Positions 8,518 through 20,000 of a stretch of 64,000 bases of DNA are shown here, one piece after another. The DNA lies in assembly GCF_004684095.1 (NCBI RefSeq), contig NZ_SRII01000007.1:186001-250000 (forward strand). Reading direction: 5' to 3'. The notes beneath the pieces are model-generated. The model was not told the DNA's origin and did no database searches. It was given only the letters and a program-made list of their open reading frames with translations. This stretch comes from Hymenobacter sp. UV11. Its GTDB lineage: Bacteria > Bacteroidota > Bacteroidia > Cytophagales > Hymenobacteraceae. Numbering within the stretch: the stretch's first letter is position 1; each line of letters starts with the position of its first letter. A program made the position numbers and the translations under genes.

Positions 8518-9864
8518 TTAAACCTCGCCGTCTTGTATCATTTTGTAAATCGTAGACTTGCCTACTTCCAGCTTCTGCGCTATTAGCGGCACATTGTCTT
8601 GGTACTTGTCCAGGTAGTGCCGCACGATGGTGCGGGTGTACTCGCGCAGCGTGCGCTCCGAGTCAAGAAAGCCGGCCTCGCGCCCGGCCGGCGCAAACGC
8701 GATGTCGGCGGCGTCAATCTCGTGGCCGTTGCTGAGTACGGCCGCCAGCTCAATGATGGTTTTCAGCTCGCGTACGTTGCCGGGATACTGATAGGCTTGC
8801 AGCTTGTCCTGGGCGGCGGGTGCGAGGGCCAGGGGCGGCTTCTGGTACTCGCGGCAAAACTCATCCACGAAGTGCTTGGCCAGAAACAGCACATCGGAAC
8901 CGCGCTCGCGCAGCGGCGGCAGCACCAGCGGCAGCCCAATGATGCGGTAGTATAAGTCCTCCCGAAAGTTGTTGTGGCGTACCTCTTCCGACAGGTTTTT
9001 GTGAGTGGCCGTGATGAGACGCACGTCGAGCTTAATGCGCTCGTTGCCCCCTACGCGCTGCAACTCGCGCTCTTGCAGCACCCGCAGCAGCTTCGATTGA
9101 ATGGCGGGGTTCAAATCGCCGATTTCGTCCAGAAACAGCGTGCCGCCGTTGGCCTCCTCAAACTTGCCGATTTTGCGGGCCACCGCGCCGGTAAACGCGC
9201 CTTTCTCGTGCCCAAACAGCTCGCTCTCCAGCAGCTCGGCCGGAATGGCGGCCATGTTGACCGCCACAAAGGGCTTTTTGTGCCGCCCCGATTTCATGTG
9301 AATAGCCTTGGCTACCAGCTCCTTGCCGGTACCCGTTTCCCCCATCACCGACACGTTTATGGGCGTTTGGGCGGCTTTTTCCATCAGGCCAAACAGCTTC
9401 TGGATGGCCGCGCTGTGGCCTTTCAGGATTTTGCTAAAGTCATACTTATCCTGCAGCTCGTCTTCCAGGCGCTTCACCTGCTCGCGTAGGGCGCTGGTTT
9501 CGCGCAGCTTCTGAATAGCGTTCCAGAGCAGGTCTTTCGTGTTGTCGTCCTTTACCAGGTAGTCGGCAGCGCCCGCCTTGAGCAGCTGCACGGCCGTCGC
9601 AATCTTGCTCTGCGCACTGATGATGACGACCGGCACCTCGGGCCAGCGCTGGCGCAGCCGGCCCAGCAGCTTATCGCCGCTGGTGTCGGGTAAGGAGAAG
9701 TCAATCGTGACTACGTCGGGCCGCAAGTGCATGTTATCCAGGCATTCCTGGCCCGAGGTCCACAGGTGTACTGTATCGTCGGGGTTGAGCGAAAGATGAT
9801 AGTGCAGCAATTGGCCGTACCACGGGTCATCCTCCACAATAAATATGGTAAAGGGAGTATCCAT
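8518..9864 (-). CDS. Sigma-54-dependent response regulator (NtrC family)
   Basis: The 448-residue regulator has a receiver domain (residues 1-120; acidic VEDDP, phosphoacceptor Asp55 in TIDFSLP), an AAA+ domain with Walker A GETGTGKE (175-182), the sigma-54 contact loop GAFTGA (222-227), Walker B LFLDEIG (243-249), and a C-terminal Fis-type helix-turn-helix (about 424-446, LIAQKLEVGKSTIYKMI). All key elements for ATP-driven open-complex formation with RpoN are intact. It precedes the hybrid kinase by 38 bases on the same strand and probably receives phosphate from its Hpt domain. Target promoters are unknown; the nearest large transcription unit is the giant secreted protein to the right. The start ATG is at 9864. 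Confidence 0.93.
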   Translation of the reverse strand: MDTPFTIFIVEDDPWYGQLLHYHLSLNPDDTVHLWTSGQECLDNMHLRPDVVTIDFSLPDTSGDKLLGRLRQRWPEVPVVIISAQSKIATAVQLLKAGAADYLVKDDNTKDLLWNAIQKLRETSALREQVKRLEDELQDKYDFSKILKGHSAAIQKLFGLMEKAAQTPINVSVMGETGTGKELVAKAIHMKSGRHKKPFVAVNMAAIPAELLESELFGHEKGAFTGAVARKIGKFEEANGGTLFLDEIGDLNPAIQSKLLRVLQERELQRVGGNERIKLDVRLITATHKNLSEEVRHNNFREDLYYRIIGLPLVLPPLRERGSDVLFLAKHFVDEFCREYQKPPLALAPAAQDKLQAYQYPGNVRELKTIIELAAVLSNGHEIDAADIAFAPAGREAGFLDSERTLREYTRTIVRHYLDKYQDNVPLIAQKLEVGKSTIYKMIQDGEV

Positions 9865-11057
9865 TCGTAATTGTAAGCTCTTCTAAATCAAGCGCAGGCG
9901 CCAGCTGCCAGCCAACTCGGCCAGCGATTAACCCGGCAGGCCTGCGCCTACCCAGCCCATGAGGCCCGTGGGCTAGAAAGCCGCCGAGCTGGGAATAGAA
10001 GTACTTAAGAAATGAACGCCACCTATCAGCGACGGATTGGCAAATTGGCCCGGAGCCAATGCTAACGTCGCCGTAAAGCAGTACTTAGAAGGGACATTAG
10101 AAGACATTGGGCGGGATTTAAACAGGAGAGCTAGTGATAGAATAACTTGTAAAATAATTTACAGATAGTAGCCTTGTAACAATTCGCACTTCTAAGATAC
10201 TGCATAAGTAATAGGAAAGATTAAAAAATGGTTGATGAGAGAAATTAAACCGTTTTATTTTCAGCATCTTGGCTACTGGAAAGCTGGCTTCATTTGCTAG
10301 CTTGTCATAAGTAAATACTTTGTCGGCAATTGACCTTTTTAAAGTTGTATGGCAGCTCGGGTGAGGGAAAAAGTGCCGCTGGCCACGCTTGTATTCTGAG
10401 AGGGTATGGGATAAAGCCACAGGGACTCAGCTTGCTCACTGAATCGCCTCGCTTACCCAACCGATTTGACTGATTAGCACTGGGTTCTAGTAGAGCCCCG
10501 CGGGCGGGCGAGTGCCCAGGATTGTCCGCCGCTGCATGCCAAGCGGGCATCGCTCAACGCCACTTGCTATGTATGCCCGGCCGCCCTGGCCCACGGTTTA
10601 TCGGCAGCTTGAGACTTGGCGTGATGACGAAACCACTCCACGAAAAAGCAAAGCCTGGATTATAATTCGTTTTAGCAGCTTAATGCTCAAGCTAATTAAA
10701 CTTGACGTTTAATTTATCCTACCCCCTCTTAAATCCTTGAAAAGGGAATCTGCTGTCTTCATAACTGCTGGTACGCAATCGGTACAGCACTTAAATAAAT
10801 CGGCAGCTAAGCGCAAAAGGATGCGTTGATGCACAAAACGAGCAAAAGAAACGGAAAGGATAACCAAAAGCTGGTTATGTCAAAAAACCGCGCTGAGCAC
10901 CTTAAAACGTGCGTTTTTTAAAGCGCCAGCCAGCGCCGATTTTCCTTGCAATAGTTTCTGCTCCACCTATTGCCCTACCCCCCCCGAAAGACCAACGGCA
11001 CGCGAGCGACGCGTGCCGTTGGTCTTTCGGGGGGGGTAGGGCACAAATAAGGGCTGT
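9865..11057. other. Long intergenic region with AT-rich core
   Basis: About 1.2 kb lies between the NtrC-type gene and the giant protein gene, and I can support no gene in it. The part from about 10130 to 10350 is clearly more AT-rich than the rest of the window. Short open frames exist on both strands but show no domain-like composition. The right end carries the perfect palindrome at 10971-11043. The region upstream of 9864 must contain the promoter of the NtrC-type operon. A small RNA or degraded gene cannot be excluded. Confidence 0.45.
10971..11043. terminator. Perfect 33-bp-arm palindrome, terminator of the giant gene
   Basis: Arms 10971-11003 and 11011-11043 are perfect complements with a 7-base loop (gagcgac). 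The outer ends are TGCCCTACC plus a run of C on the left and the matching run of G plus TAGGGCA on the right. It lies 14 bases beyond the stop of the 3699-aa gene. The arms are capped by the dispersed CTACCCCC word. Confidence 0.7.
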
Positions 11058-14000
11058 TTACTGCTTGAGCAGGTGCTTGATGATTTTCAGGCCATCGCCG
11101 CGAATGATGACTAGGTAGGCCCCGCTAGCCAGATAGTCCAGCGCCAGCTCGTGCGCTTTGCCGCCGTCCAGGGCATAGGCTTGCACCACGCGGCCTGTCA
11201 TATCAAGCATCGTTACTGCGTAGGTAGCCGGGGGTAGGCTGGTCAGGTTCAGCGTGGTGTACGTATGGGCTGGGTTGGGATAGAGGCTGGGCACCTCCGG
11301 CGCAAAGACCAGCGTGCGCACCGGGCTATACGTGGCATTGCCGTTGAAATCGAGCTGCTGAAGGCGGTAGTAAACGGCACCGGAGTGCTGCTGGCCCACG
11401 CCGGCATCGACGTAGGTGTACTGGTGCGCCAGGGTGGTCGTGCCAGCGCCGGGCACAAAGCGCAGGCGCACAAAGTGACTGCCGTCCAGGGAGCGCTCAA
11501 CCTGAAAGCCGGCGTTGTCTAGCTCCTGGGCCGTGGCCCAGCTCAGCTGGGCGTCAGTCCCGGCCGCTTTCACCTCAAATCGCGTGAGCCCCACCGGTAG
11601 CGGGTTGTCGCCGATGAGCAGGGACACGGCTTGGGTGGTGACGCCGCCGTTGGCATCGACCGTGGTGAGGCTGACGGGGTAGGTGCCGGCCACCAGCAGG
11701 CTGCGGTCGAGCACGCGCACCTGGCCGGTGGTGGGGTCCAGCTCCAGGCCATCGGGTAGGGGGCCGGCGGCGGTGGCGGTGCGCACCCCGTTGTCGGTGA
11801 TGGCCAGCGCCGCGTCGTAGCTCCCGCTGTTGGCGTCGAAGACATTGGCGATAATGTCGCCGTCCTGGTACTGGGTAAGCCCGCCTTTCACCGGCGTGCT
11901 GGTGTACACGGCGTCGATGTCCTGCCCGACGGCAATGGTGTAGAACGCCGGGGCCGCAACGGCACCCTGGTTGTCGGTGGCCGTGAACGTAAAGAAGGCG
12001 TTGCCCACAAAAGTGCCGGCTGGGTCGAAGGTCAGGTTGGCCGCGTTGCCGTTGCTCACCACCTGGCCCGCCATCACCGCCGCCCCCTGGAGGGCGAGCA
12101 CGCCAGCCGTCGGGGCCGGCAGGGTCGTGATGGTGAACGAGGCCAGGCTACCGTCGGCGTCGAAGCCCTTGAGGGCCGTGAGCACGAGCGGGCCGGCGGT
12201 GTTGCCTTCCGGCGTTTGCAGCAGGTTATTCACCGTGTTGGCCAGCGGTACCTGGTTGGTCAGGGTCGTGGTCAGGGTGGCGGTGTTGTCGCTGGTAGTG
12301 CCTGCGCCCTCTGCGGTGCCGCTGCCCACCGTGCCCACCACAGCCGAGGCGGTGGTAGGAAACAAAAAGGCCAGGGTGTTGGTGACGGTCCCGGCCTGCC
12401 CCACGGCCTGCGTGGCGATAGTGGGGAAGGTGACGAGGCCCGAAACCGCGTCGTAGGTGCCACCGCCCGAAACCGCCACGGCGCCTAGGCCGGTGGGCAG
12501 CTGCACGGTTTGCACCACGGCGCTGGCCGGCGAGGGGCCGTTGTTCAGGGTGGTCACCGCGTAGAGGGTCAGGCCGCCGGGCAGGGCCGTAGCCGGGCCG
12601 GCCACGCGGGTCGCCACGTCGGCCACTGGGTTGATGCTCACACTCACCACCTGGGTGTTGTTGGCCGGCTGCGCGTCCGAAAAATTGCCGTTGATGGCCG
12701 CCGTGGCCACCAGCGGGTCATTGCCGGGGTTGTTCACCGTCACGGTGTAGGTGAGGGTGCTGTTGGCCGGCTGGCTGGCGGCCACCGGAAACGTTACGGC
12801 CCCGCTGGCGGCGTCGTAGGTGCCACCACCCGATACCACCACGCCGCTCATGCCGCCGGGCAGGCTCAGCTGGGCTTGCATATCGGCCGCCGTGCCAGTG
12901 GCATTGGCGTTGGTAGCCGTCAGGGTCAGTACCACGGGCTGGCCGGCTTGCTGCGCCGTGCGGTTGGCCACCAGCGTGACCTGGAAATCCGTCTGGACGG
13001 GGGTGATGGGCGAGAGCGGCAAGACGAACGTCACCGCATTATTGGTCAGATTAATGTCGTTGGTCCCGGTCGGAATATCGGCGGCGGCCGAGGCACCAAT
13101 TATCGGCCGTTCCGGCGAAATGATGGTGATGGTGTTCGTGACCACGCCCGTTACGCCCACCGCCTGGTTGGTGATGGCGGGGAAGGTGACGATGCCGGTG
13201 TTGATGTTGTACACCCCGCCGCCGCTGGCCACTACGTTGAGGCCGGTGGTGACGCGCACGCTGGTATTCACCGTGGCCGCCGGGGCCGGGCCGTTGTTCG
13301 TCGTCGAAACGGTGAATACCAACGGGCTGCCCACCATGCCGCTGGCTGGGCCGGTGATGGCAATGGCCACGTCCGCGTTCCACTTAATGAGCGTTTTCAC
13401 CACCGACGAGTTGTTGGTAGTCGTGGCATCGGGCGTGCTGCTGGTTACCGTCGCCTGGCTTACCACCACGCGCGGGTTGTTGGCATCGGTCGAGGGAAAA
13501 GCCGGGGCCACGTAGCTGTAGGAGTAGGTCCGCTGCTCGCCCACGGCCAGGGTGGCCACGGCCGGCCAGGTAATGAAGCCGGTGGCCGGCGCGTAGCTGC
13601 CACCGCCCGTGGTCGTCACCGCCGCCGGCGCAAAGCCAGCCGGGATGCTCACCGTTTGCACCACGTTGGTGGCGGGCACCGGGCCATTGTTGCTGGTGTT
13701 CACCGTAAAAGTAGTTACCTGCGTGGCCGAGGCCACTTCCGGCCCAATAAGCAGGGTAGCCACATCGGCCTGGCTGCTGATGTCCACGTTGCGCGTGGCC
13801 AGGTTGTCGGCCGGCACGGGGTCGGCGGTGGCCGCCGTGGTGCTGGCCGTTGCCACCAGCGGGCCGGCGGCCGGGGCCGTCAGCGTCACGGTATTGGTGG
13901 CGGTGCTGCCGCTGGCCAGGCTCGCCAGCGCCGGGAAGGTCACGATGCCCGTGCTGGCATTGTAGGTGCCGCCGCCCGAGATATCGCCGCTGGCAATGCT

Positions 14001-17000
14001 CAGGCCGGGGCGGAGCGACAGCTGTTGCCCCACGTTCTGGGCCAGGCCGGGGCCTTTGTTGCCGGTAACAACGGTGAGGGTGACCAACGCGCCGGGGGCC
14101 ACGTTTTTATCCGAAATACCGAGCGTGTTGTACACGTTGGCCCGTGGGTCGGTGGGTGCCACGGCCACGGCGCTGGTCGCGCCGGTGGCGGCCGTGTTGT
14201 TGGCCGTGGCTCCGCTTTCGGAGGTGGTGGTGCTCACGCCCGCCGTGGCCGTGAAGCCGCTCGCGGGCATCGAAAAGCTCACGGTGTTGTGGCGCATGGC
14301 CGCGCTGGCCAGCACCGCCACGGCCGGAAAAGTGACTACCCCGGTGGCCGTATTGTAGCTGCCCTGGCTGGAAGCAAACACCCCAGCTGGGGCCAGGCCG
14401 GTGGGCAGCTGCGCGGTTTGCACCACGTTGGCCGCCGCCGACGGCCCGTTGTTGGCCGTAATCAACGCATAGGTAACCAGGTTGCCAACGGCCGAAGTGG
14501 CGGGGCCGCTGATGCCGGTGGCCACGTCCGCAACGGGCGTGACGGCAATCGTGGCGTTGGCTTCGTTGTTGCCGAAAATACCCGACGAGATGGAGCCCGC
14601 GCCAGTAGTCATACTGCCGCTGATGCTGACCGGGCCGATGGCCGGCGCCAGGAAGGTAATAGTTGAAGGAGCGGTGCCGCCATTGGCCAATGTGCTGAGG
14701 GGGGGGTAGGCCACGATGCCCGTGAGGATATCATAAACCCCGCCACCGCTGATGGACACCACGCTCAGCCCCGGCGTGAGCTGGGCCGAGCGCAGCGCAT
14801 TGATGGCATCGCCCGGGCCGTTGTTGCGGAAAGCCAGGTCGAACGATACCTGCTGCCCCGGCACCGCCGTGGAAACCGAGGCCGTGATGCCATCGGTGGC
14901 CACGTCGGCCGCCGAGTTGTTGAGGATGGGGAAGGAAAATGTATCGGGGGCCGTGGGGGCGCCGGTGCCGCCCAGCGCATCCTGCTGCGACGTGGTGGTG
15001 ATGCGCGACACGATGGCCGTGCTACCACCCATGTCCGAGGCGGTGTAGGTAAACCGAAATACGCTGACGTCGCGGTTATTTAACGTGGCCAGGTTGCCAA
15101 AGTCGATGAGCAGGGTGCCGCTGTTGTAGGTAGCGCCCTGGGCCGTGAGGGCCGTGAGCTGCGTCGGGGTCAGCGTCGAGCCGGCGGGGAGGGTTACTGT
15201 GCGCGTCACGTTGAGGGCCGCCGCCGGGCCGTTGTTGGCAAACAGGGCCCCGTAGGTGCCCGAGGGCCGGCCAGTGGTAGACGTGCCCAGGCCAAAGATG
15301 ACGCCCACCACGTCGGCGTAGCCGGTAATGGCGGTGGTAGCCACGCTGGTATTGTTGGTCGTCACCGACTCGCCCGACGTGGTGGTGATGTGCGCAGTAG
15401 CCACCACCGAAGTCGTGCCGGGCGCAGTGTAGGAGAGGTTGAACTGGCTGCTGCCGCCGGCACTCAGCGGCGATACGCCGGGGTACACGATGGTCACGTC
15501 GCCGGTCAGGGCATCGGGGGTAATGCTGGTGCTGCCCGGCGCCACCACGTTGGTGACTATGTTGCCGGCCGTGTTGCTACCCGACGACAGGGTGACGGTG
15601 CGCGTTACGCCGCTGGCCGCGGCCCCGCCATTGTTGGCGAACACGGCCGCTACGTTTACCGTTTGGGCGGCCGTGGCCTGGGCGGGGGCCGTCAGAACAG
15701 CCGTCACATCAATGTTGCAGCTAATGCCCGCCGAGCTGCCCGCAATGCTATTGTTGATTTGGTTGTTGGCGATGCCGGGCAGGCCCGCCGCCGCGCCATA
15801 GGCGCTGCCGGCCGAAGTGCCGAACGCGCCGTTGGCCACTACCGCACTGGCCGTGGCCGCGTTAGAGAGGATGATGCCGCCGCCGCCGCCGCCGCCAGGG
15901 CCCTCGGCCGCCGCCGCCGAGTTGCTGCCGCCGTTGCCACCGCTGGCCGTCAGGCTCAGCGTATTCAGGCTGCCGGTGTTGTTGGCCGTGAGCAGGATGG
16001 AGCCGCCCGCGCCGCCGCCGCCGCTGCCGTCGGCTACTACGGCGTTGCTGGCCGCCGCGCCGTTGGCCAGCAAGGTGCCGCTGCCCGCCACCGAGCCGGT
16101 GCGCACCAGCAGGATGCCGCCGCCGGCCGCGCCGCTACTGGCGTAGCCGGTGTGGCCGACCGTGCCCGAGCCCCCGTTGGTGGAGCCCGCGCCGCCGCCG
16201 CCGCCCAATATGAGGCGGCTGGTGCTGGGAGCCAGGAAGCCGGCTCCCGGCTCGCCGCCTACGGCCAGGTTGCTGCTAAAGGTGTTGCCGCCCCGGCCGC
16301 CGCGCGCGCCGTTGCCCCCGCCGCCGCCGCCCGAGTTCTGGTTGTTGGTGCTGGTGGCATCGGTGCCGCCGCCGCCGGCGTTGCCGGGGGCGCCGCGCGC
16401 CGCGCTACCGCTGGGGTAGCCTTCCACGCCCGTGTCCAGCAGGGCGGTGCCCGTGTTTACGTAGCGGGGGGTGCCGGCGGTGCCTTCGCCCTTCATGCCG
16501 TGGGCACCCACGGTGGTGGTGCCGGTGGCCGGGGCCAGGTTGCGGTAGTCGGTGCCGGTGACGCCGGTAATGCCGTTGAGCTGCTGGCCGGCCCCGCCGC
16601 GAAAGCCTTTGCCCGAGGCATCGAGCCGAGCGCCGGCCGCGAAGGTGAGCTGGCCGGTCACGTCCAGGGCCAGGATGCCGCCGGTGCTGCCGTCCCAGGC
16701 GCTGGGGGCCACCGTGCCGCTCACCGTCAGGTTATCATACTGCGGAATACGCACTACCTGAAAGCGGCGCTGGCCGGCCCCGGCCGTGGCATCGGCGTTT
16801 TGGTAGCTGTTTTTCAGGCCCGTCGTAATCGTTACGGGGCCACCGCCCAGGGGTACGGCGGCGGCGGCCACCACGTATTCGTAGAGGCCCGCCGTGAAGT
16901 TGGCGTTGCTTAAATTACTGGTGGCCAGGCCGCCCGCCACGCCATCGCCGTAGGCGTCGGTGTTCGAGAAGTCGATATCCGCCCCCTGCATTTGAATGAC

Positions 17001-20000
17001 GAGCAGCAGGTCGCCGGCCACGATGGGCACGGGGCCCACGCCGGGGCCCACCACCAGGGCTGTTGCGCCCACGGCCAGCGTCTGGTTGGTGGCCGGGAAG
17101 TAGGTATTGGGGCTGGCGGTGAGGGTAGGCGAGCCGTCGCGGCCGGGGGTAGCGCAGGCGCTGGGCACGCCCGCCGGCCCAATGCCCGCAATCGTGACGG
17201 TGAGCACGGCGGCCGGGGCGCTGCCGTTGTTGTTGGCCGGGGCTGGGTCGGCGGTGGCGGCCGTGTTAGCGGCCGTTAGCGTGAAGCTGGGCGGGGCGAG
17301 CTGCGCCACCAGGGTAATATTGTTTACCACCGAAGTGCCACTGGTGAGCGACGGGAGGGTGGTAAACGTGACCACGCCCGTGCCGGGGTCGTAGCTGCCG
17401 TTGGTGACGGTAACGCTGCTGAACGGCGGCTTGCTGGACAGCGTGAGGGTAGGCACCACGCCGGTGGCGGTAGCCGGGCCGTTGTTGGTGGTGGTCACGC
17501 TGTAGCCCTTCGTCTGGCCTTGCACGCCGGTAGGCGTGCCGCCCACGATGGAAACCAGGTCGGCCCCCGCCGTAACAGGCACGAAGTACGTGGCGGTATT
17601 CGAGGCGGTATTCGTATCGTCGGTGGCTTTGTAGGTGAAGCTGGCACTGCCGGCAAACGTGCCGTTCGGAACAAATGACAGCTGATAGCCCGGCACGGCG
17701 GCCGTGGCCGACGTGGGCACCGTAATAACCTGGCCCAAGGTAGCCGCTATGCCATTCACATACAGCGTGCCCTGCGCAGCGGTGGGCAGCGACACGATGG
17801 TATACGAAATAAGGGTCGTGTTGCCGGCCGAGGCGTCGGGGTCGCTGGCGTTGAAGGAGGCCAGCGCCGTCTGGCTCGTAGTGCTGCTCAGAATGGCGGG
17901 CGCGTTGGTGACGTCGCTGGCTACCGGGGCGCGGTTCTGGGCCGTGGTGATAGTGGAGGTATTGTTGCTGGCCACCGGGTCGTCGGCCGTCGAGGCAAAG
18001 CTGGCCGTGGCCGTAACGGCTCCCGTAGTCGGCATGCGGTAGGTGATGAGCTGCACCACCGAAGCCCCGACGGCCAGGTTGCTGATAACTGGCATCGTAA
18101 GCACGCCGGTCACGGAGTTGTAGCTAACGCCGCCGCCGGTCACGTTGTTCAGGCCCGTGGGCAGCTGCACCGTGGGCGTAATGGTGTTTACCTGGTCATT
18201 GCCCACGTTCAGGGTGGTAACCGTGTAGGTAACGGTGCTGCTGGCCTGGGCGCGCGCGGGGCCGGCCAGGGTGATTTGCACGTCGGACTGGGCGCACCAC
18301 GCAAAAGCAGGAAATACGAGGGTCTGGACCGCCGGGTTGGCCTGGGTCGTCACGTTGCGATACGTGAGCACCAGCCGGCTGATGGCCGCCGGAAAGGTGG
18401 CCAGCACGTTGTTGCTGGCCAGCCCGGCGTCGGTGGCCGTGCCTGTGAAGGTATTGTTGCTGTACGAGCTGGTTGCGCCGGTGGCGGCGTTGGTGCTGGG
18501 AATGGCGACCAGGTTATTACTGGCGTCGTAACCCTGAATGAGCAATTGGTCGATAACGCCCGTGCCCGCATCAATGCTGCTGGCAGTCAGGCTGAAATTG
18601 GCCACGGGCTGGCTGAAGGTAAACGTGACGGAGGCCGTGGCAGCGGCGCTGGAGCTATAGTCTTCGGTCCACGCCAGGCCTTTGCCGGGCTTCGTGGCCA
18701 GGTCCTCAATGGTGAGTGAGTTGGTAGTGCCCGCCGCCGCCGCGTAGGGCGAGCCCACGGGGTTGGCCGTGACGGTAACGCCGCCTACCGTCGCCGTCTG
18801 GGTTGCCCGCCAGTCTTCGCCAACGGTGCGCGAGAAAAAGGTCAGGTTGTTGGCCTGGCCCTCGCCCGCGCCGCAGGTGGCCTTGGCCACGGGAATGCCG
18901 TAGGTGACGGCCGCCGAAACGGCGTTGTTATTGTCCTGGGCGGTGTATTGAAACACGGCCGTGCCGAAGTAGCCAGGGGCCGGGTCAAAGGTGAGGCTGC
19001 CGACGCTGGCCGCCGCAATAACGGTGGTCGTGGTCACGGCGGTGCCCCCCAGCCGCAGCACGCCCGCCCCGGCCGGGGGTAGCACTGTCACTTTGTAAGA
19101 GGAAATGGTACCCGTGGCTCCGGCGGCGGCCAGGGGCACGGCCAGCAGGGTGTTGCCGTAGGTGTTCAGCATAATCTGCGCCGTGCGGGCGTAGGCCACC
19201 ACGGTGCCCACCGTCAGGCTATAGGTAGCAAAATCATTCGAATACTGGCCCGCGGGAGCGGCGTCGTCAATGGCGTAGAACGTGAAGGACACCGGCCCGA
19301 CAAAGGCGCTCGTGGGCGCAAAGCTGAGCTGCGTGGCCTGCGCCGCCGTAAGAAGCAGGCCGGGAAAGTTGCTGGCGTTCAGCACCTGCCCGTTCACGTA
19401 CAGCACGCCCTGGGCGGCGGTGGGCAGGCTCACGGCGTACTGGACCACCGAGCCATCCTGGTCGGTGCCGGCCAGCGCGGGAAGGGAGGTAGGTCCGGCG
19501 TTGGCCGGCACCACCGGGGCCGGTGTGGGCGCTACAGCAATCGGCGGCAGGTTTGAGAGGCCGGCGCACAGCACCGTGCTCGGGATTACCTGCCGCGCAA
19601 TGCCGGCCGCCGCGTTCGCGTACTCCAGTTTCAGCAGGCTGGTCGCGCCATTGGCCCCGTAGAGGATAGCCAGGTTGTGCGGGCCGGCCGACAAGTTCAC
19701 GGCAACCGACACGCTACCGGAAGTAGCGCTGGCCAGGGCCGGGCTGCTGGTGTAGGCCAGGGCGGCCCCGTCCAGAAACAGGTTGGCTAAGTTATCCACC
19801 GTTAGATAGAACGTATAAAGCCCCGCGGTGGCAATACTGAGACTACCCCGGTACAGAGCACTAAACGTCTGGTTTACCGGGGCGGTGGAGTTCGCCGCTC
19901 CACTGGTCGTCAGGTCACCGAAGTCGGTGTTGGTCGTGTAGTTCACATTCGCTTCCAGCCGCTTAAGCTTGGCCGCGTTCATCGTGAAATAGTTTTTGTT

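Noticed and set aside
10118..10420. 100-codon frame in the AT-rich gap
   Set aside because: No domain, no clear ribosome binding site and composition typical of non-coding AT-rich DNA.
12510..14666. 718-codon open frame antisense to the giant DUF11 protein
   Set aside because: Rich in Gly, Arg and His as expected from the complement of GC-rich repeats; no start signal or domain.
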